DNA of 42,219 nucleotides from a virus, in IMG/VR virus record IMGVR_UViG_3300042691_025039, positions 1 to 42,219 of that record, one strand, 5' to 3'. Under the pieces are notes generated by a model. The model was given only the letters and a program-made list of their open reading frames with translations. It searched no databases and was not told the DNA's origin. Of this stretch, positions 31,704 through 40,631 are shown piece after piece. The number at the start of each line of letters is the position of its first letter. Positions within the stretch are counted from its first letter, which is position 1. The position numbers and the translations under genes were made by a program.

Positions 31704-32428
31704 TGGCTACAAATTTTTATTTTAATAACTTTCAAAATAGTCAAGAACAGCTTCTCATTGAGAATCTTATTATTGAGTCCATAAAAATCTATGGGCAAGA
31801 TATGTATTATGTTCCAAGAGTTATTAAAAATAAAGATGACATCTATGGTGCTGATGATGTATCAGAATATAATAGAGCTTATCCTGTAGAACTATACATT
31901 AAGTCTGTTGATGGTTTTACAGGTGATGGTAATTTCATGTCTAAGTTTGGTCTAGAAATTAGAGATCAAGTTGTATTCTCTGTTGCGCAGAGAGTATTCT
32001 ACGAAGAAGTTGGTATGGACAGCACATTACTTAGACCGAATGAAGGTGATCTAATTTATTTTCCACTTAATAATAAAGTGTTTAAGATCATGTTCGTCAA
32101 TAAGTTTGAAATGTTCTATCAACTCGGAGCTCTACAAACTTGGGAACTTACATGTGAACTCTTCGAATATTCAAACGAGAAGTTTGACACAGGTATACCA
32201 GAAATCGATTCCATTCAAAAGAATTTTTCATTAAATGTATTTGATTGGGCGCTTCTAAATGAAGATGGTGAAAGAATAATAGACGAGAATTCGGACTACA
32301 TAGTAATGGAAAAGTTTACTTTAGAAGAGATTGATGATCTTTCTGATAACAGCTTTATACAAAATGAAACAGATGATTTCTTAGACTTCACTGAAAAAGA
32401 TCCATTCTCAGAGAACGGAACATATTAA
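31703..32428 (+). CDS. gp14: Neck protein gp14
   Basis: 241 residues. NFYFNNFQNSQEQLLIENLI, ESIKIYGQDMYYVPR and KFGLEIRDQVVFSVAQRVF are the family pattern. It works with gp13 in head completion and tail joining. The C-terminal part is acidic (SDNSFIQNETDDFLDFTEKD). One-base overlaps on both sides indicate coupled translation of gp13-gp14-gp15. Confidence 0.9.
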   Translation: MATNFYFNNFQNSQEQLLIENLIIESIKIYGQDMYYVPRVIKNKDDIYGADDVSEYNRAYPVELYIKSVDGFTGDGNFMSKFGLEIRDQVVFSVAQRVFYEEVGMDSTLLRPNEGDLIYFPLNNKVFKIMFVNKFEMFYQLGALQTWELTCELFEYSNEKFDTGIPEIDSIQKNFSLNVFDWALLNEDGERIIDENSDYIVMEKFTLEEIDDLSDNSFIQNETDDFLDFTEKDPFSENGTY

Positions 32429-33267
32429 TGTTTGGTCATACATTTTATTTCAGCACGATAAGAAAATATGTAACTTTATTTGGAACTCTGTTTAATGATA
32501 TTCATATCACCAGAACAGATTCAACTAATACTACTGTAGCTTTGATAAAAGTACCTTTAGCATATGCGCCTAAAGAAAAAGTATTAGCTAGAATAGATGC
32601 TGACCCTAATATAGATAGGCAGACTGCTATAGTCTTACCAAGAATGTCTTTTGAAATGTTAGATATGAGATATGATGGTAATAGAAAATTAAATACCGTT
32701 GGTAGAACAGTAGTTAGAGATGCAGATTCTACAAGTAAATTAAAGTATCAATATAATCCAGTTCCTTATAATATATCTTTTAGACTTTATGTATACGTAA
32801 AAAATGCTGAAGATGGCACTAAAATTATAGAACAAATACTTCCATTTTTTACTCCTGATTGGACAACTACTGTTCAACTAATACCTGAAATGGGTATTAA
32901 TATGGATATACCTGTTGTATTAGATAATATAAATATTGAAGATTCATATGAAGGAGACTTTGAGAGAAGAAGAGCTCTAATATGGACTTTAGATTTCACT
33001 TTAAAAGGATATATATATGGTCCTGTTAAGAAATCTGGTATAATAAAGTTTGCTAATACTAATTTTTATATTCCAAACGTGCCTGATGATCAACTCCAAA
33101 GTGCAGTCGGCGTAACAAATCCTTCAGAAAGAGTTACGGTAAGACCAGGTCTTACTGCAAATGGCACTCCAACATCAAACGTATCACAATCTGTAGCATT
33201 ATCTGAGATTGAAGCAACTGATGATTTTGGTTATTGTGTCTCCATAGATAACATTATAACAGAATGA
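32428..33267 (+). CDS. gp15: Tail sheath stabiliser / tail completion protein gp15
   Basis: 279 residues. MFGHTFYFSTIRKYVTLFGT then LFNDIHITR is a typical gp15 start; YAPKEKVLARIDADPNIDRQ and VLPRMSFEMLDMRYDGNRK are strongly conserved. gp15 caps the top of the tail sheath and tube and binds the neck. Length close to the T4 protein (272). The last 60 residues (RVTVRPGLTANGTPTSNVSQ) are a less conserved tail. Confidence 0.9.
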   Translation: MFGHTFYFSTIRKYVTLFGTLFNDIHITRTDSTNTTVALIKVPLAYAPKEKVLARIDADPNIDRQTAIVLPRMSFEMLDMRYDGNRKLNTVGRTVVRDADSTSKLKYQYNPVPYNISFRLYVYVKNAEDGTKIIEQILPFFTPDWTTTVQLIPEMGINMDIPVVLDNINIEDSYEGDFERRRALIWTLDFTLKGYIYGPVKKSGIIKFANTNFYIPNVPDDQLQSAVGVTNPSERVTVRPGLTANGTPTSNVSQSVALSEIEATDDFGYCVSIDNIITE

Positions 33268-33274
33268 GTGAAAA

Positions 33275-33682
33275 ATGTCAACAGCAAATAACGATCCTAT
33301 TGGTAATGCGCTAGGAATAAGTCCAATAACATCAGTTGTAAAACAATTAGAAAAAGAAGCAAATGATGATACAGCTAAAGATGACTTTACGGTAGCGCGT
33401 GCTAATATCCATAATATCATAGAGACTGGATCTGATGCTCTTGATAAGCTTATGCAACTTGCTGACCAATCACAATCTGCCCGCGCTTATGAAGTTGTAG
33501 CAATCCTTATGAAAAATTTACTTGATGCTAATAAAGATCTTCTTGGCATACAAAAAACTATAAGAGAGATTGAGGATATTGAAAAGCCAACAAATAATAC
33601 TACTGTAAATCATAATAACTTATTTGTTGGCTCAACGGCAGAACTGCAAAAAGTAATCCAGGATATGAGAAAGAATGACTGA
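33275..33682 (+). CDS. gp16: Small terminase subunit gp16
   Basis: 135 residues. DFTVARANIHNIIETGSDAL, LMQLADQSQSARAYEVVAIL, LLDANKDLLGIQKTI: the central coiled helices that form the DNA-packaging small subunit ring. Shorter than T4 gp16 (164), mainly at the ends. Its 3' end overlaps gp17 by eight bases, the usual arrangement in T4 relatives. Confidence 0.9.
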   Translation: MSTANNDPIGNALGISPITSVVKQLEKEANDDTAKDDFTVARANIHNIIETGSDALDKLMQLADQSQSARAYEVVAILMKNLLDANKDLLGIQKTIREIEDIEKPTNNTTVNHNNLFVGSTAELQKVIQDMRKND

Positions 33683-35315
33683 AGAAGTCATAATTGAAGG
33701 TGGTTATAAGGGTAACGTAAATCTTAAAAGACGTTCTGTAGAGATACAATGGACTCCAGAACTCGTACAAGAATACGTGAAATGTGCTAAAGATCCGATA
33801 TACTTTATTGAAAAGTATATGAAAATTATTAGTATTAATGAAGGTCTTATAAATTTTAATCTTTATGATTATCAAAAAGAAATGATAACATCGATGGCCG
33901 AAAACAGATATACGGTCATCGCAACAGCACGTCAGGCTGGTAAGTCTACAACAACCTGCGGTTTCATATTATGGTATATTATATTTAATCCAGACAAGAC
34001 TGTTGCTCTTCTTGCCAACAAGGGTGATACTGCTAGAGAAATTCTTGGTCGTATCCAGCTTGCATATCAACATCTTCCTAAGTGGTTACAACAAGGCATT
34101 ATTGAATGGAATAAGGGTTCATTTGTTCTAGAAAATAACTCTAGAGTTATAGCTGCTGCTACATCATCAGATGCTATTCGTGGTTATTCTATCAACCTTC
34201 TGTTCATCGATGAAGCAGCTTTTATTGATACATGGGATGAATTCTTTACCTCAGTTTATCCTACAATTTCTTCTGGTAATGATTCTAAAATCGTATTGGT
34301 TTCTACACCAAATGGACTAAATCATTTTCATAAAATTTGGGTAGAAGCTGAACAAAAAAAGAATCAGTATAAACCTATCAAAGTTATGTGGTATGATGTT
34401 CCCGGCAGAGACGATAAGTGGAGAGAAGATACTATCGCTGCCATGAGCTTTGATACTGAGAAGTTCGAGCAGGAATATTGCGTAGAGTTTCTCGGCAGTT
34501 CTGGTACTCTTATTGCTGGTTGGAAATTAAAAGAACTAGTAGCTAAGATACCACTTTTTGATAAGAACGGTATCAAACAATACGTAGAACCTAAACAAGG
34601 TCACTCATACGTCATGGTTGTTGACGTATCACGTGGTAAAGGTTTAGATTATTCTGCGTTTCAAGTTATAGACGTAACTAAAATGCCATACGAACAAGTA
34701 TGTGTTTTTAGAGATAACATGATTACTCCTACTGATTATTGTTCTATCATTCATAGGATTAGCAGATCATACAATAATGCTTCTGTGCTTGTAGAAATCA
34801 ATGATATTGGTGGTCAAGTTTCAGACATGCTATATTATGAATATGATATGGATACTCTCTTATCTTCTGAAAATGACGGTAGAGCAGGTAAGAGAATCTC
34901 ATCTGGTTTTAGTGGATCTAGCGCTGATAAAGGGATTAGAACAACCAAGACAGTCAAGTCTGTAGGTTGTTCAATAATGAAACTTTTAATAGAACAGAAC
35001 CAGTTGATCATTAATGATCATGAAACAATACATGAACTATCTGTTTTTTCTAGAAAAGGCAAATCATATGAAGCTGAGTCAGGAAACCATGACGACTTGG
35101 TTATTGGACTCGTACTTTTTGCTTGGTTATCAGATCAACACTACTTTAGGGAAATGACAGATATTAATACTTTGACCAAAATTAGAGACAAAGATGATGA
35201 TCAAATAGCAAGTGAACTAACACCATTTGGATTCTTTTCAGAGGGTGAAGATGAACCAGATTTAGACTTACCAAAAAGTGAGAACTGGATGTGGGCAAAT
35301 GAGAAACTGACATGA
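33675..35315 (+). CDS. gp17: Large terminase subunit gp17 (packaging ATPase/nuclease)
   Basis: 546 residues. ATPase domain: Walker A ARQAGKST (85-92), Walker B LLFIDEAAF with Asp179 and catalytic Glu180, and the coupling segment LVSTPNGLNHF. Nuclease domain: MVVDVSRGKGLDYSAF (Asp317), VLVEINDIGG (Glu374) and GNHDDLVIGL (Asp473/474), the three acidic residues expected. It pumps DNA into the prohead and cuts headful lengths. Shorter than T4 gp17 (610). No sign of the introns or inteins sometimes found in this gene. Confidence 0.95.
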   Translation: MTEEVIIEGGYKGNVNLKRRSVEIQWTPELVQEYVKCAKDPIYFIEKYMKIISINEGLINFNLYDYQKEMITSMAENRYTVIATARQAGKSTTTCGFILWYIIFNPDKTVALLANKGDTAREILGRIQLAYQHLPKWLQQGIIEWNKGSFVLENNSRVIAAATSSDAIRGYSINLLFIDEAAFIDTWDEFFTSVYPTISSGNDSKIVLVSTPNGLNHFHKIWVEAEQKKNQYKPIKVMWYDVPGRDDKWREDTIAAMSFDTEKFEQEYCVEFLGSSGTLIAGWKLKELVAKIPLFDKNGIKQYVEPKQGHSYVMVVDVSRGKGLDYSAFQVIDVTKMPYEQVCVFRDNMITPTDYCSIIHRISRSYNNASVLVEINDIGGQVSDMLYYEYDMDTLLSSENDGRAGKRISSGFSGSSADKGIRTTKTVKSVGCSIMKLLIEQNQLIINDHETIHELSVFSRKGKSYEAESGNHDDLVIGLVLFAWLSDQHYFREMTDINTLTKIRDKDDDQIASELTPFGFFSEGEDEPDLDLPKSENWMWANEKLT

Positions 35316-35327
35316 GATGTTCTTTTT

Positions 35328-35335
35328 TATAAATA
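35328..35335 (+). promoter_or_regulatory. Late promoter upstream of gp18
   Basis: Exact TATAAATA in the gp17-gp18 gap, 46 bases before ATG 35382; the ribosome site GGAAGGAGAG follows. The T-run just before it (TTCTTTTTT) could also end upstream transcripts. Confidence 0.7.
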
Positions 35336-35381
35336 AAATAAACATTAATAATAATATTTCCATCTATGGAAGGAGAGAAAA

Positions 35382-37949
35382 ATGCCATTTCAAGTTAGCC
35401 CGGGCGTAAATGTTTCTGAAATCGACCTAACAACGGTTGTGCCTGCAGTTTCTACTACAGAAGGTGCAATTGCCGGTATATTCAGATGGGGCCCGTTAGA
35501 TAAGCGTGTTTTAATTGATTCAGAAAATGCTCTAGTACAGCGCTTTGGTACACCACATAAGAATTTTGCAGAAGAAACATTCTTTACTGCAGCAAGCTTC
35601 CTTTCATATGGAAACAAGCTATACGTTGTTCGTGTTGCAAATACAACAACAGATACTGTAAACGTTGGTACTCTCAGTGCTTTTGCAAACGTTGGTGCTG
35701 TATCAAACTCTATAGCTCAAATTGTTAAGAATGAAGAACACTATGAAGAAATGGATGGTAACTTTGATTCTGATGTTCTCTATGTTGCAAGATATCCAGG
35801 CACAATTGGTAATTCACTAAGAATCTCAGTTTGCGACTCTGCAAATGCTTACCAGTCAAATATTCAAATTTCAAACACTGAAAATGATTATAGCGGTACA
35901 TTTACTGCTAATTCTTCAGGTTTATCTGTAACAGTTGGTGCAAATAGCGTATCATTTAATACAAATACAGGTATTGATGCAAATGGTTTCTTCACAATTG
36001 CATCAAATCCAATCGCAAATGGTACTTATGTTAAGTATCTTACAGCAGCTGGAAACACAGCTCCAACTGGTTTAACAAATAACTCTCTATACCTTGTTAT
36101 CTCTTCAAATGGCACAGGTATCCAGCTTGGTAACACAAGTTACTTTGCAAATGCTGTTTCATTTAACGCTAACTCATCTGTTAATGATACAGATGAAACA
36201 ATCGCGATTGCTTCAGCAAATACAAAATACGCTGTTGGTGATAAGGTACAGTATATTGTTGCTGCTGGAAATACTGCAATCAGTGGTCTATCTAATGGTT
36301 CATACTATTGGATTGCAACTGCCAACTCAACAACAGTTACTCTCGCCGCAACATACGGCGGTTCAAACGTAAATATAACAAAGGGTGCTACAGAATCTGG
36401 TCATAGCTTAACAGCTGTTGAAAGATTAATTGTTCCAACACCAAAAGCAAACTCTGAAAACCATACATTCGTTGCTTGGAGCTTAGCTCAAACAGCTATT
36501 CTTTCTCTATCATCTTCAATTACTGCAGGTGATTTGATTAAAGTTGGTAACGCATCAATTGGTGAACAGTACATGAAAGTTACTTCAGTTGGAAGTAATG
36601 TTACTGCAACAAATACAACTCTGACAATCTCTATTTCATCTTCTGATAGATATAGACTTCGCGAAGCATACACAACAAATACAATCAATCGCTACTGGGA
36701 ATTCTATAATACTGTTGATAGAGCACCAGGACAATCTGATTATGTAACAGAATATGGTAACACATCAGCAAATGACGAACTACATGTAGTCATTGTAGAT
36801 GAAAACGGAAGATTTAGTGGAGTTGGTGGTACTCTTCTAGAAGTTTATAGAGGTCTATCAAGAGCAGATGATGCTAAGACTGCCGATGGCGGAGCATTAT
36901 ATTATAAGACTGTTATTAATGAACAGTCAAAATATGTTTGGTTCGCTAACGACAGAACTGGTGCTGTTCATAACAACGCTGTCAATATTGTTAGCTCAAC
37001 AAATGAAGCTCCATTGAATCTACAGTTTAATAGTGGTCAAGACGGTTATGGTGAATTAAATGCTCCATTATCTGTTATAGCTGCTGGTTACGACAAGTTT
37101 GCTTCTGCAGAAGATGTTGATGTTTCTCTAATCCTTCAGGGTAAGGGCAAATCAAATGCAGATCTAGCAAACTATATTATTGATAACATCTGTGAAATAA
37201 GAAAAGATTGCGTAGCTTTCATTTCACCACTTAAGTCAGACGTTGTTAACAATTCTGGCAATGAGATGGAATCAATTCTTGGATTTAAGAATAATGTAAG
37301 AAGTACTTCTTATGCTGTTGTTGATTCTGGTTATAAGTACATGTACGATAAGTATAATGATGTTTATCGTTGGGTACCACTGAATGGTGATATTGCTGGT
37401 CTATGTGTTCGCACAGATTCTACAAATGATCCTTGGTGGTCACCTGCTGGTTTCAACCGTGGCAATATTAAGAATGCTATCAAACTAGCTTATAACCCAT
37501 CAAAAGCAGATCGCGATCAGCTTTATAAAGCCGGTGTAAACCCAGTTGTTGCATTCCCTGGTCAAGGAATTGTTCTATTCGGTGATAAGACAGCTCTCAA
37601 TAAGCCATCTGCATTCGACAGAATTAACGTTCGTAGATTGTTCATTGTTCTTGAAAAAGCAATCGCAACAGCTGCTAAATTTACACTCTTCGAGTTCAAC
37701 GATGAATTTACAAGAGCACAGTTTAGAAACCTCATCATCCCTTATTTAAGAGATGTTAAGGGCCGTCGCGGTATCACTGACTTCTTAGTTGTTTGTGACG
37801 GAACAAATAACACACCTGAAGTTGTTGATCGTAACGAGTTTATTGGTGATATCTACATTAAGCCAGCTCGTTCAATCAACTTCATCCAGTTGAACTTCGT
37901 TGCTGTTAGATCTGGTGTCGCCTTCTCTGAAGTTGTCGGCAAGTTCTAA
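35382..37949 (+). CDS. gp18: Tail sheath protein gp18 with a tandem insertion
   Basis: 855 residues. N-terminus QVSPGVNVSEIDLTTVVPAV then GAIAGIFRWGPLDKRVLI, and a C-terminus VKGRRGITDFLVVCDGTNNT, DIYIKPARSINFIQLNFVAV, are classical sheath blocks. Compared with T4 gp18 (659) it has about 190 extra residues in a block at roughly 160-350: Asn/Thr/Ser-rich, with two copies of one beta domain (201-264 and 273-343). This is placed where sheath proteins carry outward domains, so the particle surface is likely decorated. The sheath contracts to drive the tube into the host. Confidence 0.95.
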   Translation: MPFQVSPGVNVSEIDLTTVVPAVSTTEGAIAGIFRWGPLDKRVLIDSENALVQRFGTPHKNFAEETFFTAASFLSYGNKLYVVRVANTTTDTVNVGTLSAFANVGAVSNSIAQIVKNEEHYEEMDGNFDSDVLYVARYPGTIGNSLRISVCDSANAYQSNIQISNTENDYSGTFTANSSGLSVTVGANSVSFNTNTGIDANGFFTIASNPIANGTYVKYLTAAGNTAPTGLTNNSLYLVISSNGTGIQLGNTSYFANAVSFNANSSVNDTDETIAIASANTKYAVGDKVQYIVAAGNTAISGLSNGSYYWIATANSTTVTLAATYGGSNVNITKGATESGHSLTAVERLIVPTPKANSENHTFVAWSLAQTAILSLSSSITAGDLIKVGNASIGEQYMKVTSVGSNVTATNTTLTISISSSDRYRLREAYTTNTINRYWEFYNTVDRAPGQSDYVTEYGNTSANDELHVVIVDENGRFSGVGGTLLEVYRGLSRADDAKTADGGALYYKTVINEQSKYVWFANDRTGAVHNNAVNIVSSTNEAPLNLQFNSGQDGYGELNAPLSVIAAGYDKFASAEDVDVSLILQGKGKSNADLANYIIDNICEIRKDCVAFISPLKSDVVNNSGNEMESILGFKNNVRSTSYAVVDSGYKYMYDKYNDVYRWVPLNGDIAGLCVRTDSTNDPWWSPAGFNRGNIKNAIKLAYNPSKADRDQLYKAGVNPVVAFPGQGIVLFGDKTALNKPSAFDRINVRRLFIVLEKAIATAAKFTLFEFNDEFTRAQFRNLIIPYLRDVKGRRGITDFLVVCDGTNNTPEVVDRNEFIGDIYIKPARSINFIQLNFVAVRSGVAFSEVVGKF
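35982..36410 (+). repeat. Two tandem copies of an inserted beta domain in gp18
   Basis: Coded segments GTYVKYLTAAGNTAPTGLTN, NSLYLVISSNGT and GDKVQYIVAAGNTAISGLSN, GSYYWIATANST align residue by residue (VxYxxAAGNTAxxGLxNxSxYxxxxxN). The DNA copies have diverged, so the duplication is old. Confidence 0.75.
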
Positions 37950-37955
37950 TAAATA
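37948..37955 (+). promoter_or_regulatory. One-mismatch late box before gp19 (weak)
   Basis: AATAAATA differs from the late consensus at one base and lies 23 bases before ATG 37979. The first two bases belong to the gp18 stop. The spacing fits, but A/T-rich gaps make such strings easily. Confidence 0.25.
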
Positions 37956-37978
37956 AAAATAAAAGAGGAGTCTAACAG

Positions 37979-38578
37979 ATGGCTTTTAACGTAGACGCAT
38001 TTAGATCACAAGGTCTGATTTTTGGTGGTGCAAGACCAACACTTTTCAGAGTGCTTATGCAATTTCCTGGCGGTGTTGCTGGGGATGTTGAGAGAGCTAG
38101 TTATTTAATTAGATCAACATCCTTACCATCATCTTCAGTATCTTCAGTTCCTGTTCCATATTTTGGAAGAACAATAAAGGTGGCAGGAGACAGATCATTC
38201 GAAGATTGGTCAGTAACTTGCATGAATGATGAAGATTTTGATCTTAGAAATTCTTTTGAATCATGGCTTAATTTAATTAATGCTCATGCTTCAAACAGAG
38301 CTGGAACTCTTGGTGGTATTCAGGGTGGAACACCAGATCTTTATAAAGTAGATCTAATAGTTCAGCAGTTTGGTAAAGCTGGTCCATCTAATGATTCTGG
38401 TATCATTAGACAATACAAGTTCAATGGCGTATTCCCAACATCAGTTGGAGCTATTTCATTGGATTGGGATTCAACAAATACAATTGAATCTTTTGACGTA
38501 ACATTCTCTTACGATTATTGGGAACCTCTACCAACAGAATCTGGACCCATCTATAACGTTGAATTAAATCCGGTTTAA
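37979..38578 (+). CDS. gp19: Tail tube protein gp19
   Basis: 199 residues. NVDAFRSQGLIFGGARPTLF, YLIRSTSLPSSSVSSVPVPY, FGRTIKVAGDRSFEDWSVTC and FNGVFPTSVGAISLDWDSTN are tube-protein blocks. Stacked hexamers form the inner channel through which DNA leaves. Length close to T4 gp19 (163) plus a loop near residues 105-125. Ribosome site AGAGGAG. Confidence 0.95.
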   Translation: MAFNVDAFRSQGLIFGGARPTLFRVLMQFPGGVAGDVERASYLIRSTSLPSSSVSSVPVPYFGRTIKVAGDRSFEDWSVTCMNDEDFDLRNSFESWLNLINAHASNRAGTLGGIQGGTPDLYKVDLIVQQFGKAGPSNDSGIIRQYKFNGVFPTSVGAISLDWDSTNTIESFDVTFSYDYWEPLPTESGPIYNVELNPV

Positions 38579-38622
38579 TTTATATAACTATATTATGAAA
38601 CTTAACAGTAAAGTAGGTATTG

Positions 38623-40374
38623 ATGGCACAACTATTTGGATTTGAATTCAAAAGAGCAGAAAAAGAAGAACAGCTCCCGTCGTTTGTCCCGCAAGAAAAC
38701 GACGATGGAGCTGTTGTTGTTTCCGCTGGCGGTTCTTATGGTACTTACGTTGATTTAGACGGTACCGTAAGAACTGAAGCTGAATTAGTTTCTAAGTATA
38801 GAGAAATGGCTATACAACCAGAAATTGATGCAGCTGTTGATGAAATTATTAATGCTTCAATATGTGTTGATGAAGATGAAATAGTTAAGATTGATTTAGA
38901 TAAAGTTAATTTAGATCCTAAGATTAAAAAAGTATTAGACTACGAATTTAAAAATGTTTTAAATCTTATAGATTTTAATAATAATGCTTATGACACATAT
39001 AAAAGATGGTATATCGATGGAAGATTATACTATCATGTTGTTATTAAAGATACAGATACTAAAAGCGGTATTCATGAAATAAGATACATAGATCCAAGAA
39101 AAATTAGAAAAGTAAAAGAAGTATCTAAAAAGAGATCTAAAACAAGTGAAATAACTTTAACAAAAACAGAAGCAGAATACTACATTTTTAATGATAGAGG
39201 TTTTAATGTTGGCAACAAAAATGTAGGACCAACTACACACTCTGCTGGTTTAAAAATAGCTAAAGATTCTATAATTCACATAACTTCTGGTTTAACAGAT
39301 AGTTATGGAACTATGGTTCTTTCACATCTTCATAAAGGTATTAAGCCTCTAAACCAGCTTCGTACACTTGAAGATGCAACGGTAATCTATCGTATCTCTC
39401 GTGCACCGGAACGTCGTCTTTGGTATATTGACGTCGGTAACCTTCCTAAGATGAAGGCAGAACAGTACGTTCGCGAAATCATGGTTAAACATAAGAATCG
39501 TCTTGTCTATGATGCTGCGTCCGGTGAGATCAGAGACGATCGTAAATTCATGACGATGCTAGAAGACTATTGGCTTCCACGTCGTGAAGGCGGAAGAGGT
39601 ACGGAGGTTACTACCCTTCCTGCCGGTCAAAATTTAGGTGAGATGGAAGACGTATTATACTTCCAAAAGAAACTTTATAGATCACTTAACGTACCTGTAA
39701 GTAGACTAGAACAAGAAAATACAGGGTTTAATCTTGGAAGATCTTCTGAAATTACAAGAGAAGAAGTTAAGTTTGCTAAATTTATTTCAAGACTAAGAAG
39801 AAAATTCTCGTCATTGTTCCTAGAGCTACTAGAAAGACAAGTTGTTTTAAAGGGAATCATGACTATTGAAGAATGGAAAGCATATTCTAAGCAAATTACT
39901 TTTGACTTTGCTAACGATGGTTTCTTCAAAGAATTAAAAGATAATGAAATTGCAATGGCTAGAATAGATACTTACAATGGAATAGCTCCATTGATTGGTA
40001 AATACTATTCACACAGTTGGGTAAGAAAGAATATCTTACAACAAACTAAAGAAGACATTGATGTTATGAATCAAGAAATTATAGCCGAACAGTCAGATCC
40101 TATATTAAATCCACCTATGATTGATGATGGTTCCGGCAACTTAGTTCAGAATCCAAATTCAATGCAAAATGTACAAACTGGCTCAGCTGGTGGCGGCGAT
40201 GATTCTAATAAATTAACACAGGCTACTAATACATATCAACGTTTGATAAATAAAGATAACAAATCTTTACAAGATCAGGCTAAATTAAAATCAGCTTCTC
40301 AGATCATAGCAAAAAGCGGTGATCCAAGAGCAAAGCAGATACTACAAAAATATAACGCTGGAGTTAAGTTATAA
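38623..40374 (+). CDS. gp20: Portal vertex protein gp20
   Basis: 583 residues from ATG 38623, preferred over the TTG just before it because AGTAGG is well spaced from the ATG. AELVSKYREMAIQPEIDAAV, DEIINASICVDEDE, then the highly conserved core ISRAPERRLWYIDVGNLPKM, RLVYDAASGEIRDDRKFMTM and WLPRREGGRGTEVTTLPAGQ. Forms the dodecameric head vertex that docks gp17 and the neck. The conserved core (about 39357-39640) uses CGT for Arg while the rest of the gene uses AGA. Overlaps the next start (TAATG). Confidence 0.95.
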   Translation: MAQLFGFEFKRAEKEEQLPSFVPQENDDGAVVVSAGGSYGTYVDLDGTVRTEAELVSKYREMAIQPEIDAAVDEIINASICVDEDEIVKIDLDKVNLDPKIKKVLDYEFKNVLNLIDFNNNAYDTYKRWYIDGRLYYHVVIKDTDTKSGIHEIRYIDPRKIRKVKEVSKKRSKTSEITLTKTEAEYYIFNDRGFNVGNKNVGPTTHSAGLKIAKDSIIHITSGLTDSYGTMVLSHLHKGIKPLNQLRTLEDATVIYRISRAPERRLWYIDVGNLPKMKAEQYVREIMVKHKNRLVYDAASGEIRDDRKFMTMLEDYWLPRREGGRGTEVTTLPAGQNLGEMEDVLYFQKKLYRSLNVPVSRLEQENTGFNLGRSSEITREEVKFAKFISRLRRKFSSLFLELLERQVVLKGIMTIEEWKAYSKQITFDFANDGFFKELKDNEIAMARIDTYNGIAPLIGKYYSHSWVRKNILQQTKEDIDVMNQEIIAEQSDPILNPPMIDDGSGNLVQNPNSMQNVQTGSAGGGDDSNKLTQATNTYQRLINKDNKSLQDQAKLKSASQIIAKSGDPRAKQILQKYNAGVKL

Positions 40375-40631
40375 TGGAAAATGATGAAATTCTAAAAAAT
40401 TTAATAAATCATGCTGTATTGGAAAAACCATTAGATTTTCAAAGTGTGTTCAACTCAGCTTTAACAGACAGAATAAATGATTCTATAAATAATAAGAAAA
40501 TAGAAATAGCTCAAAGTATTTTTAATTCAGAAGAAGATATTCCGGATGAGTCTTCAGAGGAAGATCAACCTTCAGAAGAAGAAGTACAAAACGATACAGA
40601 GGAATTAGAAGGCAATGGCGAAGAATCTTAG
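40374..40631 (+). CDS. gp67: Prohead core protein, gp67-type
   Basis: 85 residues: helical N-terminus LINHAVLEKPLDFQSVFNSA, LTDRINDSINNKKIEIAQSI, then an acidic tail (DIPDESSEEDQPSEEEVQND). The length (T4 gp67: 80), the Asp/Glu tail, the KIxIAxxxF segment and the place directly after gp20 all fit gp67, an internal core protein later cleaved by gp21. Overlaps both neighbours. Confidence 0.75.
   Translation: MENDEILKNLINHAVLEKPLDFQSVFNSALTDRINDSINNKKIEIAQSIFNSEEDIPDESSEEDQPSEEEVQNDTEELEGNGEES

Noticed and set aside
33675-35315. Intron or intein in the large terminase gene
   Set aside because: The frame is continuous and all ATPase and nuclease motifs occur at normal spacing.
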